From the NCBI GenBank assembly GCA_951804985.1, contig OX638136.1, forward strand, positions 4,963,852-5,027,851: a stretch of DNA of 64,000 nt, written 5' to 3'. The position numbers and the translations under genes were made by a program. The notes beneath the pieces were generated by a model that had not been told where the DNA came from, did not search any database, and saw nothing but the letters and a program-made list of their open reading frames with translations. Source of the DNA: Dryomyza anilis (Eukaryota > Arthropoda > Insecta > Diptera > Dryomyzidae). This document shows, piece by piece, positions 42,593 to 54,845 of the stretch; the stretch's first letter is position 1; each line of letters starts with the position of its first letter.

Positions 42593-44081
42593 CTATAATA
42601 GGTCTTTTGGAAAATTCGGTCGAGATGATGTTTCTATTGCTTCGACGACTTGCAATAGCAACTGTTTTTCTTCTTCGTTTTTTGTTATAAATTTGTTAAA
42701 ATCTTCAAAGAGTTTTACGCCTCGTTCTGCAGTATCGTTCACCACTCTTAATTGCGATATACGTACTTTACCATCGAGATAGTTTTTATCTTTTTTCCAC
42801 TCCTCTGGTGGAAGTGCAAAGAATGTAGTTTTAATATTCAGCATATTCATTATATTTTGCGTTCGTTTATTAGCAAAATCGTTCAATTTTACATTTTCTT
42901 TGAGAATAGTTGCATTGCCTCTTATTGTACGAATAAAATTGCTTGGTTTAGTTGACATTGAAATAATAATTTGTGTCTTATCTGAGAATGGCGTTTTGTC
43001 AGAGAATAACGTACTCATCCAACTCATCACATAAATACCATAAATGACGTTCTAGTACTCTCTTTGCAGAGGTTGAAATTTCAGTATCGATTGCACTATA
43101 TTTTCCAAGGTTATCCATAAATTTATGTCTCCAATAGCTGCTTCTGATGCAAGTGGCGCTTCAATCCACGATTTAGTATACAAGAGAGCCCCAAACGTAA
43201 CAAATCGGGATAGTTGACTATGTTCTCGCTTAAATAACCGGATAACCTGCTGATCACGAAACAAGTATATCTTCTGGGCATAAATAAATCTTGCCATCCA
43301 ACGAGCGCGGTGTACTGGGCCTGGTGACCGCCAATGAATGTTTTCAGATGGTTTTCCTAATACCAAGGCTATGAGTTCAATACGTTCTAAATAGTCTAGG
43401 CTGAGAACTTTTTATGTAGTATATCATTCAACCAATCTAATGATTCTTTATAAAAGCAGCAATGTATATTTACGTCCAAGCCTCTATAACTGTTTTTGTC
43501 TACTGCATCTTAAATCGTTTGAATAAAGGAATGTCTGGAGAGCTTGAAGGGCCAAAGCATTCAATAAAAACCTTGGATAAAATTAGAATGACCAGTATTA
43601 ATATAGTGTCAAAACTCATGGCTTGTATATTGGATTCCAAACTGCATTCCCTTATAAGATTCCAAATTAACTGAAAAATTAAATTAATTGAAAATTCGCG
43701 TTCCCTTCCCTTTTGTGTGGTACAATCTTTATGCATATTCTTCATTATTAATTGCCAATTCGTATGTAGTCTTTCAAGTTTCTTTATTAGTATAAATTTA
43801 TCCCCAGTTGGAATGAATGCCCTCTTCCACATCAAAAATACCTCTTCAATTGTTGCACGACTTGCATTTCGAACCGATTTAAAAGTGGTCAGATAATACT
43901 GAAATCTTCTTAAGACTTGTACTATCGTAGAGAGTGGATTTAATCTTGACAAATTGTCCAAATCCTTCTTACCAATTAAGTATATGGTATCTCCTTTGCG
44001 TGTTGATTTCATTTTTGCACAATTATGTGTATTGAAATTAAAATAAAAATACGAAAAACACTTATACAACAGCTTTATCAA
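42593..44081 (-). pseudogene. Degenerate transposase-like gene of the inverted-repeat transposon
   Basis: Three minus-strand pieces. 44081-43500 (193 codons) starts near the inner repeat and has a lysine-rich N-terminus (SVRNASRATIEEVFLMWKRA, KLERLHTNWQ), then SFDT and ECFGPSSSPDIPLFKRF. 43366-43052 has SPGPVHRARWMARFIYAQK and WIEAPLASEAAIGDINLW. 43030-42593 has LNDFANKRTQNIMNMLNI, RVVNDTAERGVKLFEDFN and ITKNEEEKQLLLQVVE. These blocks match, from memory, a family of uncharacterised proteins scattered through arthropod and cnidarian genomes and typical of mobile elements. The central region between FDT and FGPSS is deleted and stops separate the pieces. Not hAT, Tc1 or PiggyBac by motif. Confidence 0.6.
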
Positions 44082-44129
44082 TGATATATTGCAATAAAAA
44101 ATTATTTAAATTTGAAAATAAATTAATAT

Positions 44130-44498
<369 letters not shown>

Positions 44499-45976
44499 GA
44501 ACCATCCTACTACACAGTCTTGCTATAATCTAAACAAGCCTCAAAAGATTTTCATTAAAACATATTTTAAAATCAGTACAGCCGCATAAAACTGATATAT
44601 GAACAATTTATTATAACTAAAACGAACTAAACATTAAGTACATAAGATATATTGATCCAGCAAAATGCTATCACAAATATCGCAACCATATGTTCAATAA
44701 GTAATTGATCATAAAATAACAATTGATCATAAAACAATCCGTTTATAATAACAAGGTTAAAATTATATTTATATTTAAATGTAACAACTTAAAAAAATAA
44801 AACACAATAAACATCATTTAATAAACATTACCAAAGGTAAAATCTATTTTATATTTCTGATGTTAATAGATATATAGAAACCATGTTATCTAAACAAATT
44901 GTAACCTGCCTAACCAAAAATAAAACCAAAAAACCATGTGGTCCTAAAGTCCTGTGCAAAGATGTTATCTTAGCACTACATAAACCGTATAAATAAGTAA
45001 AGTGTCCGTCTTTTTTAATAATGTATATGTTGAAATGCGTAACACCTTATTATCAAACCGCAAGTATATTTATATCAAAAAACTTTTTAAACATATTTTT
45101 ATATAAATATATAAAAATATACAACACACACCTATACAAAAAAAAATGTTTTTATATATAATAATCCGTAAAGTAATTTAACGTCATATATCATATAAAT
45201 ATAATAGAAAGACGTGCCTTCCCCATAAATGTTATTCATCCATTGCCAATGGAATCATCAGTTGGGATTGAGTGCTATAATGCATGAAAAAACATTGTAA
45301 ATGCTTTAAAATGGGGATAAGGCTATAAGATTAAATCATTTTAAATTATCCATATATAATAGCATACAAATAGGTATACAAAAGTAGAGACATTTTTAAT
45401 TGAATAAAATAGAGATAAATACTGAAGTTAGGTATTTACCTCTATTTACCCTTGTGAACTATAATACATAATGTTAATAATGAACATATATGTAATAATC
45501 CATTATTCCAAAAACATAATAAATTTATTAATTAACAGAGCGTTAATTATCACATGCCAAAACATTCACATTTATTAATTAATTCTAATGTAAACAATTA
45601 ACCAATTATATAATAACTGGTAAAACAAACTGACAACAAGAGAATTTTAATAAAAATTATTAAATAATTATTCAAAACCAAGATGGAGAATTATAAAAAA
45701 CTAATTAAACATATATGACAATATATGTAGGAATTTAAATATATATATATACAGAATTACATACCCATTTTGATACACTCTCAATGATTATGTGATCTAA
45801 TATTAATATATCATGAATTTTACAATAATATCAAGAGAGACTAGACATAAATAAATTTTTTTTAATAAAAACTACACCCAAAAATCACAAAATAAATATA
45901 AAACTACAAACATATAACATCACTACATGTATTAAATAAACATGTGTAAAATCATTTGTCCAAAAAAGATACATAT

Positions 45977-46509
45977 TATTACGAAAATTCAGTCTACGGA
46001 AAAAGGTTCTACAAGTTCGTATCTCTAGATTGTGTACAAAATAAAAACACTCTTATGTTTGGTTTAAAGTATAACAATTAACTTTATTAATTCACTTTAA
46101 TAAACAACTTTACTAATAACAAATTCTAACAACTGCTGCATGTCCACAATTCAACTTGACATTTATCACACGAGATGTACTTGACCACTTTACAATCACT
46201 ACTGAAGTGAAGTACCTCTGATGCGGCTCCTTTATATACTACATGCATCAGTTCGACACGTTTCGACAAGCTTCGACTTATTTCGAGAACCTTTTACTCG
46301 TTTCGTGAATGACGCATGCTATTGGCATCTCATTCGCACTCATGTGTTTTAATGCGGTGATCTTCCATCTCTTTCTCACACACTGCCTCAGTGCGCTGAA
46401 TGATCTTCCGTGTCTTTCTAACACATGCTTAGTGCGCTGAATTGTCTTGCATCTCATTAATTATTGTTGATTGCTTGCACTATGGGGCAAATTACATTTT
46501 TTCGTAACA
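45977..46509. mobile_element. Solo LTR (same family as 57406-57891), ATAT target duplication
   Basis: Starts TATTACGAAAATTCAGTCTA (TGTTACG in the relative) and ends GGGGCAAATTACATTTTTTC-GTAACA. ATAT flanks both sides (45973-45976, 46510-46513). The empty site is preserved in the other family X copy at about 6343-6352. 47 bp longer than the LTR at 57406, largely through an extra TTTCGACAAGCTTCGACTTA-type segment. Arose by LTR-LTR recombination. Confidence 0.88.
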
Positions 46510-46806
46510 ATATATTAAAATATAAGTATAAAATACATTTATAAACGTAAAACCGTCAAGATAACACAATTTTTTGATCAGAAATAAAAATATGAAGAAT
46601 GCAAAAAAATAAAAAAATGTTAAAGAAACCTGTAAATATTTTAAACCACTCATTGTATTTAAAATATTTATTTTTATTTAATTTATATAGAATAATTAAT
46701 AACTTTAATAACTTTTTTAAATGTAACATATGAAAAGTTAGTAATAATATAAATTTCATAAGAAAAATATATACCAATAACTATTTACATATTATTTCAT
46801 TAAATA

Positions 46807-47094
46807 TAATAATAATAGTTTAGTACTACAGTCCTATAAGAACCATTTTGAGCTGTGCGTGTTATATTTGTACTCAAAGTGGTGGGACCTACAGTTTATT
46901 GCCGATTTCGAACGGCGGGTGAGAGCTTTTCATAGGCAATGTTTTACTGTCGTAGGTTTGCCATTTACTGCCGAGAGGTAGCGCGGTATAGAAAAATGTT
47001 TCTAAGAAAAGATATTGTTAGCCCCAGTCCAGGCTTGAACCGGGGACCTTTCGGCTCGCAGTCCAACGCACTAACCACTGAGCCACCGCGGCTA
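46807..47094 (-). mobile_element. Complete tRNA-derived SINE (type 1), 9-bp target duplication
   Basis: On the minus strand: GTAGCCGCGGTGGCTCAGTG (A box), GGTCCCCGGTTCAAGCCTGG (B box), body, and a (ATT)n tail at 46807-46818. CATTAAATA flanks both sides (46798-46806, 47095-47103), and the unoccupied tandem copy at about 47342-47350 reads the same site once. About 288 bp. The B box is intact, so it could have been transcribed by RNA polymerase III. Tail sequence suggests mobilisation by a LINE with an ATT-type 3' end. Confidence 0.9.
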
Positions 47095-47582
47095 CATTAA
47101 ATAATTATTAAAAATTACAACATTTTTTAATTTACTAAAGGATGGGTCCTACTTTATATAAAGCCATAATTTGGCTGTAAATATTTTAAACCACTCATTG
47201 TAATTAAAATATTTACTTTTATTTAATTTATACAGAATAATTAATAACTGTAATAACTATTTTAAATGTAACATATGAAAAGTTAGTAATAATATAAATT
47301 TAAAAAGAAAAATATATACCAATAACTATTTACATATTATTTCATTAAATAATTATTAAAAATTACAACATTCTTTAATTTATTTAAAGGATGGGTCCTA
47401 CTTTATTGAATGATCATTAAGAGATTAAAAAGTATAATAATGCTAAGCCACAGATATAAAAGCAGATAAATTAGCCAACATATAAACATAACATCAACAA
47501 ATTACTGAAAACTAAGGGAATTGAGGTAACGTCATATAATGACCTCATAAAATGAGTTAAACAACCAATATATGATGTAATT

Positions 47583-48736
47583 ACAGTAGTACGTTTGCGC
47601 CGGTTCTGGCTCAATGGGCTCCATGGACCCATAAGGCGCCATGAGGAGCATTTTTTAGCAGAGATGTTGTTATTGCTTTCAATAGGGATCACTTTTTAAC
47701 AGAGTAGTTGTTAGTGTATTTCAGTTCGGATAATTTTTTAACAGAGGTGTTGTTATTGTTTTCAATAGGGTTCATTTTGTAACAGAGTAGTTGTTAGTAT
47801 AATTTCAGGTGTATTATATGTATACTATATACATTATAATGGCATGGACCCATTGGGATTACATTTTAACATCTGTTGGTAATGTTGATACATACATATA
47901 TATTACATGTATGTTATGAAGGCATGCAGCCGTGAAGAATAAAATTGCAACTCATATTGTTGTTGGTATAATTATTTCGTAGTAAGCTTTTTAATGGCAA
48001 TATTTATAAACGTACATATATGTACGTAATAATTATGTTGTTGTTTATGTTATAGAAGCAATTAAAATTTCAGTTTTATACTTGATGATTTATTTTGCAT
48101 GATCATCAAGAGAGTTGAGGAACAAAGGGTTCAATTTAAAACTTTGTTGAGGAACGAATATTGTAACTTAAAACATGGCTATATGAATAAATGTTATTAT
48201 TGGACATATATTTTTATGTAGGTAATTTTTTTGTTGTAAACAGGTAAATGCACTTCTGCATTAATGCATTGACACATATTTATTCAAGGTGAATTAATTG
48301 TTGTAGTATATTTTTATTTTTCAAAGTCATGGTCAGTTAATTCGTTTAATTTGCTTATGTGAATGAATGGGCCATAAGGCTCCATTGGGATCATTTTTAT
48401 TTAAATTTGCATGGAGCAATAAGGCTCCATTGGGATCATTTTTAAACAGCATACTATAAGTTTTAAAGATTGAACATGTTAAAACATGTTTAATTTTATT
48501 TAGTTTTTTCTTGAGTCAAATTTTATATACACTCTTAAAAATTTTAATTGAGTATATTAATACTAATTGAATTATCTTTTTAACTCATTTTTAAGAGATA
48601 TCGATTATATTTAAATGGATCGAAATTTGAATTAAAGTTATTCATCGTCTATATTACAATTTGATAGGAATAAAAATATTTTAATTTATATATATAAGGA
48701 AACCTCTCTACATACATTAGAGATTTCTAAAATTGA
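47583..48736. other. Non-coding stretch with a degenerate tandem repeat
   Basis: AAGGCTCCATTGGGATCATT occurs at about 48374 and 48427, with weaker relatives at 47620 and 47867. AACAGAG.AGTTGTTA recurs at about 47700, 47740 and 47780. No gene recognised. Confidence 0.4.
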
Positions 48737-48913
48737 ATGGAAAAAAACAATGGAACAAAATTAATTGTACATCTAACAGACAATTGATGGTTTTATCTAC
48801 CAGCAAGAATTTCTAGAAAAGTTGAAACCGATGATTCATATTTATATAATATAAATGAGAAGAAGTGGTCTGTTATTTTCAGAGGACGACAATCGATTCG
48901 ATTTACGTTATGA
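48737..48913 (+). pseudogene. 58-codon ORF with one internal stop, unrecognised
   Basis: From ATG 48737: MEKNNGTKLIVHLTDN, a TGA at codon 17, then WFYLPARISRKVETDDSY and EKKWSVIFRGRQSIRFTL to a stop at 48911. Composition is protein-like and a polyadenylation-type AATAAA overlaps the stop. It could be a decayed N-terminal exon of a mobile element. No family recognised. Confidence 0.25.
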
Positions 48914-49038
48914 ATAAAAACGTATCTATATACTTACTTTTAAATATATTCATTTTTAAATAAAATATTTTATACATATTGTTTTATTTATTTATTCTTA
49001 AAACGATTTGAAACAATATAACAAATAATTAATAAAAC

Positions 49039-49452
49039 TTATGTTTGCATTATCTGCTCAAAACTCAGTAGAGCGTTTAATAAAATATTATCATCATCTT
49101 CGTCCATTAAATTACAATAATGACGATCCGCATTTAACATCCTCGGAACGTCTAAGTTAAGAAATAGATGATCTAGTCCATTATCTAACAAACCTTCCCT
49201 AATTCCAACATTTTAAATTTAGTGGAGGGAGTGCTACGACTTCTAATATTTCAATTTGAGGATTTACTGTTAATAAAATTTTTATTATTAATATAAAAAA
49301 AATTTTAAAAATAAATTTAATTATTTACTTACAAGTAAAAGTTTTTGCCTTTTTATACGAAAAATTATGTTTTCGCTGGATATGTCGCTTCAGGTTGTTT
49401 CTGGTCGAGAATTTTAAATGGGTTCAAAATTCACACTTCATTTTTTATATAT
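49039..49452 (-). pseudogene. Decayed C2H2 zinc-finger gene, last two exons
   Basis: The upper exon (to 49333) encodes one finger: CEF-stop-THLKFSTRNNLKRHIQRKH, where TGA stands in place of the second cysteine codon. It ends at a consensus donor GTAAGT (49332). A 66-bp intron ends TTTATTAACAG at 49267. The last exon reads IEILEVVALPPLNLKC, then needs a one-base shift, then REGLLDNGLDHLFLNLDVPR and DEDDDNILLNALLSFEQIM to a stop at 49039. The finger, the intron after it and an acidic IL..AL..FE tail parallel the gene at 25946-26485, suggesting paralogues. Confidence 0.5.
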
Positions 49453-51191
49453 TATAAGTGTGAAAACGATTAAAATTTATTATTATATCCATTGTATAGA
49501 ACACCTTTATACAGCAAAGTATGTAATATGATATATTTTTAACTGAATATAAAAATTTGAATTCAGCAAAATTTTAAGTATATCTAATGGAATACACCGG
49601 AAGTCAATAAAATTCAGAATACGATTTCATAATTTTTGTACATTTTATAACAACTCCGTTTTCTTTATTTTGCTAAGTAATTTGAGATATCCCTACTATG
49701 CCAAAAAATAAATTTAATAAGTCAGAAAAATATTGATGGTAGGTAATGTTGATTTGAAGTTAAATAACAATATTTAGTGTATATCTATCACTTCAATCCA
49801 ACGTATCCAAAAACATATTTTAAAATGTTGGTGTGTGAAATATTGTGCTTTTAATTATTTTTTTTTCAAATTTTTACAGATTTAAATATTTCAAGAGTTT
49901 GATGAAATTTAAAAATTTTCTGTGCAGAAAATTATCTATTTTTTTTCAATGAAAACTGAACAATACATAAATTAGCAACATACAGTAAAAATTAATAAAG
50001 TGTATTCTGTATAAAAACGCTACAAAACTTATCAGAAAAACCAATACAAGAGTATATGCAAAGACTATGTAAAAAACAAGTATTGAAACCTAAACGAATA
50101 ACGGTTTCGATTTCGGTTTTTTCTGCGTTTCGGTTTCGGTTTTAAGTTTTTATAACGAAACGGTTTCGGTATACCGGTTCCATGTTACGGTTTCGGTTTT
50201 GATTTCGGTTTTTGTATAAATTTTCTTTATTTCCATATTTTTCAAATAATTTTACATTTTTTATATGGTGCTAAATTATGCTCAAATTATGATACTGGGG
50301 TAAAGTGGGAAACGTAATTTAAACAATATTTGTTGTTATTTTAGTAAAAATATTGTGATATATGAATTATTTAATAAACTAGTGATGATCATTTGCAAGA
50401 GCAAGGCAAGAAATCGTAATCTTAAGACAAAGATGACAAATATCTTAAACTGCATATTAATCATGAAAACGAATAGAATTTGAACACTAATTGTATTTAA
50501 GTTACTTATTTTACATATTTTCAATTTCTTCAACAACTTACTAACAAAAAAATAACAAACAAATTTGAATTATATTTTAACAAGAATTAACTAATAGAAA
50601 ATAATTGAATAAATCAAGTGATGTTGACGAAATAATTCAAAATCTCAAGGCCATAATAAAATAAACGAAAATTCACCAAATACATTTTCAAAATTCTAAA
50701 TATTTTTTACAAACATCTTTATGTATCTGTCAATTTTTAATCGATGATCTCCATTTTTTTACCACATAATAAGAAATTGTAAATCTATCAATTGATATTT
50801 CAACTTTAATAATAATTAATAATTTATAATATTAATCAACAAACTCGAAAATTAAGTTTTTCATAAAAATGTATTTGGTGACTTTTACGTTCTACGACGA
50901 CGATATACATTATACGATATACATATACAATAAATATAAGGAATATTTTGTACAGGCATATTTCTGTTTTCGTTACAGATTAAAAAATCCGTATACTACA
51001 CGTACCGTATGTCAAGAGAACTCAAATAATATCTTGCAAAGTAACATTTTTTTTGCGAACACCATGCGAACACAAACTTAAACGGTACAAAGCGAATACT
51101 AACAGAAAGAAGAGAATATAAAAATAACGATTACGATTCGTATACACACACTTTCACAACGACAACTCTTCGTTGCTATCCTGTATCATCC

Positions 51192-51290
51192 CATGGCAAC
51201 AAACACACGCATGACAACAGACAGACGCATGACAACGGACAGACGCATGACACAGACAGACGCATGGCAACGGACAGACGCATGGCACCA
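51192..51290. repeat. Minisatellite, ~18-bp units
   Basis: About five units of ATGRCAACGGACAGACGC type with one 15-bp unit. Inside the hAT element. Read in frame it gives a short Met-Thr-Asp-Arg repeat, with no sign of being a gene. Confidence 0.8.
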
Positions 51291-51675
51291 CACTACATGT
51301 ATGTATCTAGTACAGCTCTCTACTTGGCAACAACAACGAGCTCTCTATTCGTACAAAAAATTTCCCACCAAAAATTCTACTAAAAGCTGCTGGATGCTGC
51401 TTTATTCGCATTTTTGTTGTTGTTGCACTTTCAAACGAATCAGCGGATTTGTGAAAAAAGAAAAACACAAAAAGCAATATATCAGCTAAATATATCACAC
51501 TGTGAAAATGTTCATATATTTTTTTTTATTACTTCATGATTTTACAATTAACAAAAAAACTATATATAAAAGTAAAACAAAAATAATAATGTGCATAACA
51601 CAGTGGATATGCACAATCGATGTTGAAATGAGAAAAAACATTGTTTTGTCCGTTTTATCTTTTTGAAGCGACTTT

Positions 51676-51716
51676 TGAAGCACATTTAAAGCTATTTACC
51701 GCTTAAAAGTGCTTCA
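51676..51716. repeat. Stem-loop in the hAT interior
   Basis: TGAAGCACATTTAAAGC pairs with GCTTAAAAGTGCTTCA (one mismatch, one bulge) around a loop of about 8 nt. Another inverted pair, TGTTCTTGCA/TGCAAGAACA, lies at about 52009-52035. Confidence 0.5.
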
Positions 51717-52460
51717 CAGGCCTTATTTTTAAGATGCTTATATTTTTTAGAATTGACAAAAACAAAAAAAACACACATCTTCTCATTAATGTTCACGTTC
51801 ATAAATAATTTGCATGCTTTCCATTGTTACTTGTTGTTCAATATTTAGTAATATCATGAATTCTTTTGTATATCATTATTACCTTAAAAACATAATAAAT
51901 ACATTAAAATCATAAACAAACGCAAGTCTTCCTTTTCTTGCAGTCTTAGTCTTGCACTTGTTTGTTCTTGTTCTTTTACTTGCAAAATCTAGATCTTGTT
52001 CTCGCTTTTGTTCTTGCAAAAAAAATGCAAGAACAAGAAATTGTTAATCATCACTAATGTAAACATTTTGCTTCGAGTTGCTGGTGTTTTGTTGTTAATT
52101 CGATTAATGAAACAAAAAACAAATTTTAGACCAAATACCGTTGTTTTGGAAATATCGTTTCTCAAAAAACAACATGTGAATTTTTGTACAACCAAAAATG
52201 TTTATTTAGGGAACTCCAAATTTTAATAAATAACATTTTACTTAAAATCTTCTATATAAAATAAAATATGTTTTTTGTGTTTCTTTTTATACTTTTTTAA
52301 AAACCGTTTTAAACCGGTATAAAACTGAAACCGTTTATATCGGTTTTGGATATCGGTTTATTTCTGATTTTCGTATAAAGGTTTCGGTTACGGTTTCGGT
52401 TTTAAAAATGAAACGGTTTTAAACGGATATCGGTTTCGGTTACGGTTTCAATCCTTGGTA

Positions 52461-52565
52461 AAAAAATATGCAAAATATATGCAAAATATGCAAAATATAT
52501 GCAAAATATGCAATATGCAAAAAATATGCAATATCCAAAATTATGCAAAATATGCAAATATGTAT
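52461..52565. repeat. ATATGCAAA tandem repeat
   Basis: About ten imperfect units of 8-11 bp directly right of the hAT target duplication. Confidence 0.8.
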
Positions 52566-52682
52566 AACAAATTGACCATAATTCGAATTATTTTTTAACG
52601 ATAGGTATTTCTGTTTTTGTCCGACATCAATTTGGGGCTTCGTTAAAATATGCATTTGCATATAAATCCGCTCCCTAGTTAT

Positions 52683-53119
52683 ATTACATAAAAAAACATT
52701 GTAAATGCTCTAAAATGGGGATATGGTTATAATATTAAATAATTTTAAATTATTCATATATAATAGTATACAAATGAGTATACTAAAGTAGACATTTTTA
52801 ATTGAATAAAATAGAGGTAAATACCTAACCCCATCACTCCCTTGTGAACTATAATACATAATGGTAATAATGAACATATATGTAATAATCCATTATTCCA
52901 AAAACATAATAGATTTATTAATTAATAGAGCGTTAATTATCACATGTCAAACCATTCACATTTATTAATTAATTCTAATGTAAACAATTAATCAATTATA
53001 TAATAACTAGTAACACAAACTGATAACCAGAGAATTTTAATAAAAATGTTTAAATAATTATTCAAAACCAAGATGGAGAATTATAAAAAACTAATTAAAC
53101 ATATATGACAATATATGTA
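52683..53119. repeat. Family X fragment
   Basis: Matches 5705-5925 and 45275-45735 (CATTGTAAATGCTCTAAAAT, GATGGAGAATTATAAAAAAC). Interrupted at 53120 by the LINE and resumes at 57384. Confidence 0.6.
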
Positions 53120-53261
53120 ATAATAATCGAGTTTTAGCTAATACAGCTAGCTTGCACTTTCAAAGCATAAATGCTTGAAAAAATTTACCCACTAATAGTA
53201 GTTGGGCTCGTAACAAACGCATGCAGTTGTTAAAATATCTACAATATTATTTTTGTTATTA

Positions 53262-54845
53262 AAGCTTCAATCTACATTTGAGTTGACTTTTTGACAGATT
53301 AACATTAAAATATCTGCAATTATTAACTATATTACACATACGGTTAAAAGGTGATGATACAACATAATTTGTTCTACTAAATGGAAGATAGAATAATGTA
53401 TCACCATTTCTACTACTTCTACGATTTTGGTTAAAGGTTATATATCGTAGAAGCTCTGGTGATCCAATTTACCAGTAATGAGTTGATGTATATAGATTAC
53501 ATCAGCATTTTTCTGCGATCTTCAAGTGATTTCAAGTTTAATAGCTTCAGCCTATCCTCGTATGGTGGAAGATTGTAATTATCAACCCAATTTAAACCAT
53601 TGAGAGCGAATCGTACAAAGTTTTTTTGTATACGTTCGATACGATCAGTGTGCACTTTATAAAAAGGAGACCATACTTGACTTGCATATTCTAGATGACA
53701 ACGTACTAGAGTATTATATAGAGTTAATGTAGTCAAAGGACTATTAAATTCTTTAGCCCAACGCTTGATAAAACCAAGCAATGAAGAGGCTTTTTTATAT
53801 ATATGAAGTTTGAACGATAAAGTGGGATCAACAAACAGACCTAGATCCTTTACTATATGTACTCGACTAACATTTTCCTCTTTTAACATATAGTTATACT
53901 CTATATTGTTTCTCTTTCGAGAAAATATCATAGACTGACACTTATCTGGATTAAGTACCAAATGGTTCTTAAAACACCAAGTCTCAAAAAAATTTAAATT
54001 TGTCTGCAGTAATTTAGCGTCCTTCTCATCCTTGATAGCCTTATAAATTTTTATGTCATCGGCATAAATTAATAGATTGGAGTACTTTATATTGTATATG
54101 ACATCATTAATCGCCAATATAAATAAAAGAGGTCCAAGATGGCTACCCTGAGGTACCCCGGATGTTGCAATAAAAGGTGAAGATAAAACTTTTCGGAAAC
54201 GTATTTGATATGACCGATCAGATAAATAAGATTGTATCCATTTCACAAAGAATTCTGGAAAACCAAGTATCTTTAATTTGAACAAAATTAAATTGTGAGG
54301 AAGTTTGTCGAAAGCTTTACTGAAGTCAGTATATATGCAATCAACTTGATTTCCTGACTCGATTTCGTCAGTTGTGAATGAGGTGAAATCCAGTAGGTTT
54401 GATACCGTGGATCTACCGGTAACAAATCCATGCTGACGTGTTGTAATTACATGTTTACAATGAATTTTTACATGATCATACACAATGCGTTCAAACAATT
54501 TCGGGATAGATGAGAGTTTAGCAATTGGTCTATAATTGGTAACACCGTTTTTGCACCCTTTTTTAAAAATTGGACTTATAAATGAGTTTTTCCAAAATTG
54601 TGGAAAATTACCTTCATTAATTGATTTATTAAATATGATACTAAGGGGCATACATAACGACGCACCACAGTTCCTTAAAACTGTAGCAGGAATACCGTCT
54701 GGCCTAGAGCTATAATCATCATCAATTGACGAAATGTATTGCAAGATTAAATCCGGTGTAAAGGACATAGAATCTAGTGAAGTTTTGGGTGCTGAGTGCA
54801 TGTATTGAAAATAGTTATTATCAATAATGAACGGATCACTACTAA
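53262..54845 (-). pseudogene. LINE reverse transcriptase (ORF2, C-terminal two-thirds)
   Basis: Copies element RNA at the nicked target. Open 54801-53497: SRPDGIPATVLRNC, FISPIFKKG, NYRPIAKLSSIPKLFE, GFVTGRST, DFSKAFDKLPH, GVPQGSHLGPLLF, the active-site box LLIYADDIKIY, and VKDLGLFVD. A shift near 53490 hides the conserved C-terminus, which is legible to 53262: FYLPFSRTNYVVSSPFNRM. A shift near 54845 separates it from the endonuclease. Confidence 0.9.

Larger units (their letters stand above)
44511..47582. repeat. Family X, longest copy, then the start of a second unit
   Basis: 44511-46640 parallels 590-709 plus 5025-6540. 46620-47160 and 47165-47410 are a short tandem duplication (GTAAATATTTTAAACCACTC start), the first holding a SINE. 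At 47448 the sequence restarts at the beginning of family X (GATATAAAAGCAGATAAATT as at 180), so X units lie head to tail. No coding sequence. Confidence 0.6.
50077..52457. mobile_element. Non-autonomous hAT element, perfect 8-bp target duplication
   Basis: Ends CAAGTATTGAAACC (50077) and GGTTTCAATCCTTG (to 52457) are inverted. GTAAAAAA flanks both sides exactly (50069-50076, 52458-52465). Subterminal CGGTTTCGGTTT repeats crowd both ends (50100-50215, 52300-52450), a layout seen in several hAT families. The 2.4 kb interior has no transposase. It contains an 18-bp minisatellite, a stem-loop and Cys-less short frames only. It would depend on a transposase supplied elsewhere. Confidence 0.88.

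Noticed and set aside
51193..51489. 98-residue Met-Thr-Asp-Arg-rich protein
   Set aside because: Its first third is an 18-bp minisatellite in the hAT element; the rest has no recognisable domain.
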